Assembly (NCBI GenBank): GCA_020053275.1
Contig: JAGVNL010000033.1
Location: forward strand, 1 to 35,361
DNA: 35,361 bases
Source: a bacterium
GTDB taxonomy: Bacteria > Patescibacteriota > Patescibacteriia > UBA9934
Direction of reading: 5' to 3'
The translations under genes and the position numbers were made by a program. The notes beneath the pieces are model-generated. The model had not been told where the DNA came from. It searched no databases and worked only from the letters and a program-made list of their open reading frames with translations. Below are positions 34,944 to 35,361 of this stretch, in pieces; the stretch's first letter is position 1, and every line of letters starts with the position of its first letter.

Positions 34944-35027
34944 GTCAGAGTGTTTGACACTGGTTGGGTGGCGTGGTGGAATATAGATAACTCTGGTGTG
35001 GCTTCGACGAGCCATCCTCCGGGTACC

Positions 35028-35080
35028 GTAAAGAGACTCCCCATTACCTTATTTGTAATGGCGGAGTCTCTTTATTTTCT
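35028..35080 (+). terminator. strong intrinsic terminator-like hairpin
   Basis: AAGAGACTCC-CCATTAC-cttattt-GTAATGG-c-GGAGTCTCTT-TATTTTC. Confidence 0.75.
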
Positions 35081-35098
35081 ATCATCCCGGGCCGATAG

Positions 35099-35162
35099 GG
35101 GCTTGTAGTGGTAATGGTAGCCATCCCAGAGTTGGTACCTGGGGGTACGGGTTCAATTCCCC
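35099..35162 (+). pseudogene. tRNA-like sequence lacking a matching 3' acceptor strand
   Basis: GGGCTTG TA GTGG..CCAT, CCAGA-GTTGGTA-CCTGG, ACGGGTTCAATTCCCC, but no CAAGCCC. Confidence 0.35.
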
Positions 35163-35361
35163 TTGAATATAGACTTTCCAAACGCCAAGGCATTTTTACG
35201 GATAAAACTGGTGGGTTGCCAAACCTTTTTAGGCTAAAAGTCCCTTTGTTTTAAGCTAATTCTGGTAGGTTCAAGGATTTATAGCACCACTTTGTGACCT
35301 TTTAAGGAGGAGGCGGTTTAGAGCCTGGTTCGGGGTTGAGTAGTTTAGCTTCTTTCTAGGC

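Noticed and set aside
1-35361. CRISPR array
   Set aside because: No regularly spaced direct repeats and no cas genes seen.

Overview
The window reads as a bacterial chromosome segment. Gene content suggests Patescibacteria/CPR, but I cannot prove this without searches. The backbone is pth-dprA-folC-topA, an NYN nuclease, a RelA/SpoT protein, parB-parA, a HepT/MntA-type pair, tRNA-Met/Ile(CAT), tRNA-Leu(CAA), initiator tRNA-fMet, dacA-like, scpB-scpA, aspS, asnS, a second NYN gene, recO, ruvX and an ABC-2 exporter. A ~9.2 kb integrative element (about 10622-19869) sits in the 3' end of tRNA-Leu, with a 29-bp perfect direct repeat at its ends. It carries a tyrosine integrase, an excisionase-like HTH protein and a cargo of a small RelA/SpoT-type synthetase, a MORC-like GHKL ATPase and a protein with an Rx4H HEPN-like motif. 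A GC-rich 3 kb cassette (about 31.69-34.88 kb) encodes two paralogous lipoproteins and a C39-like lipoprotein, three genes preceded by a recurring structured leader. Four signals stand out as possibly undescribed: (1) a ~120-nt element present twice (10322-10441, 27841-27959) with conserved loops and strongly covarying stems; (2) the repeated, switch-like leaders of the cassette; (3) a minimal T-box-like element upstream of NYN-asnS-aspS with a possible AAC/GAC specifier in an ultrashort stem; (4) the defence-like cargo and a structured attenuator-like RNA in the tRNA-Leu element. All calls come from reading the sequence; no database searches or folding programs were run.
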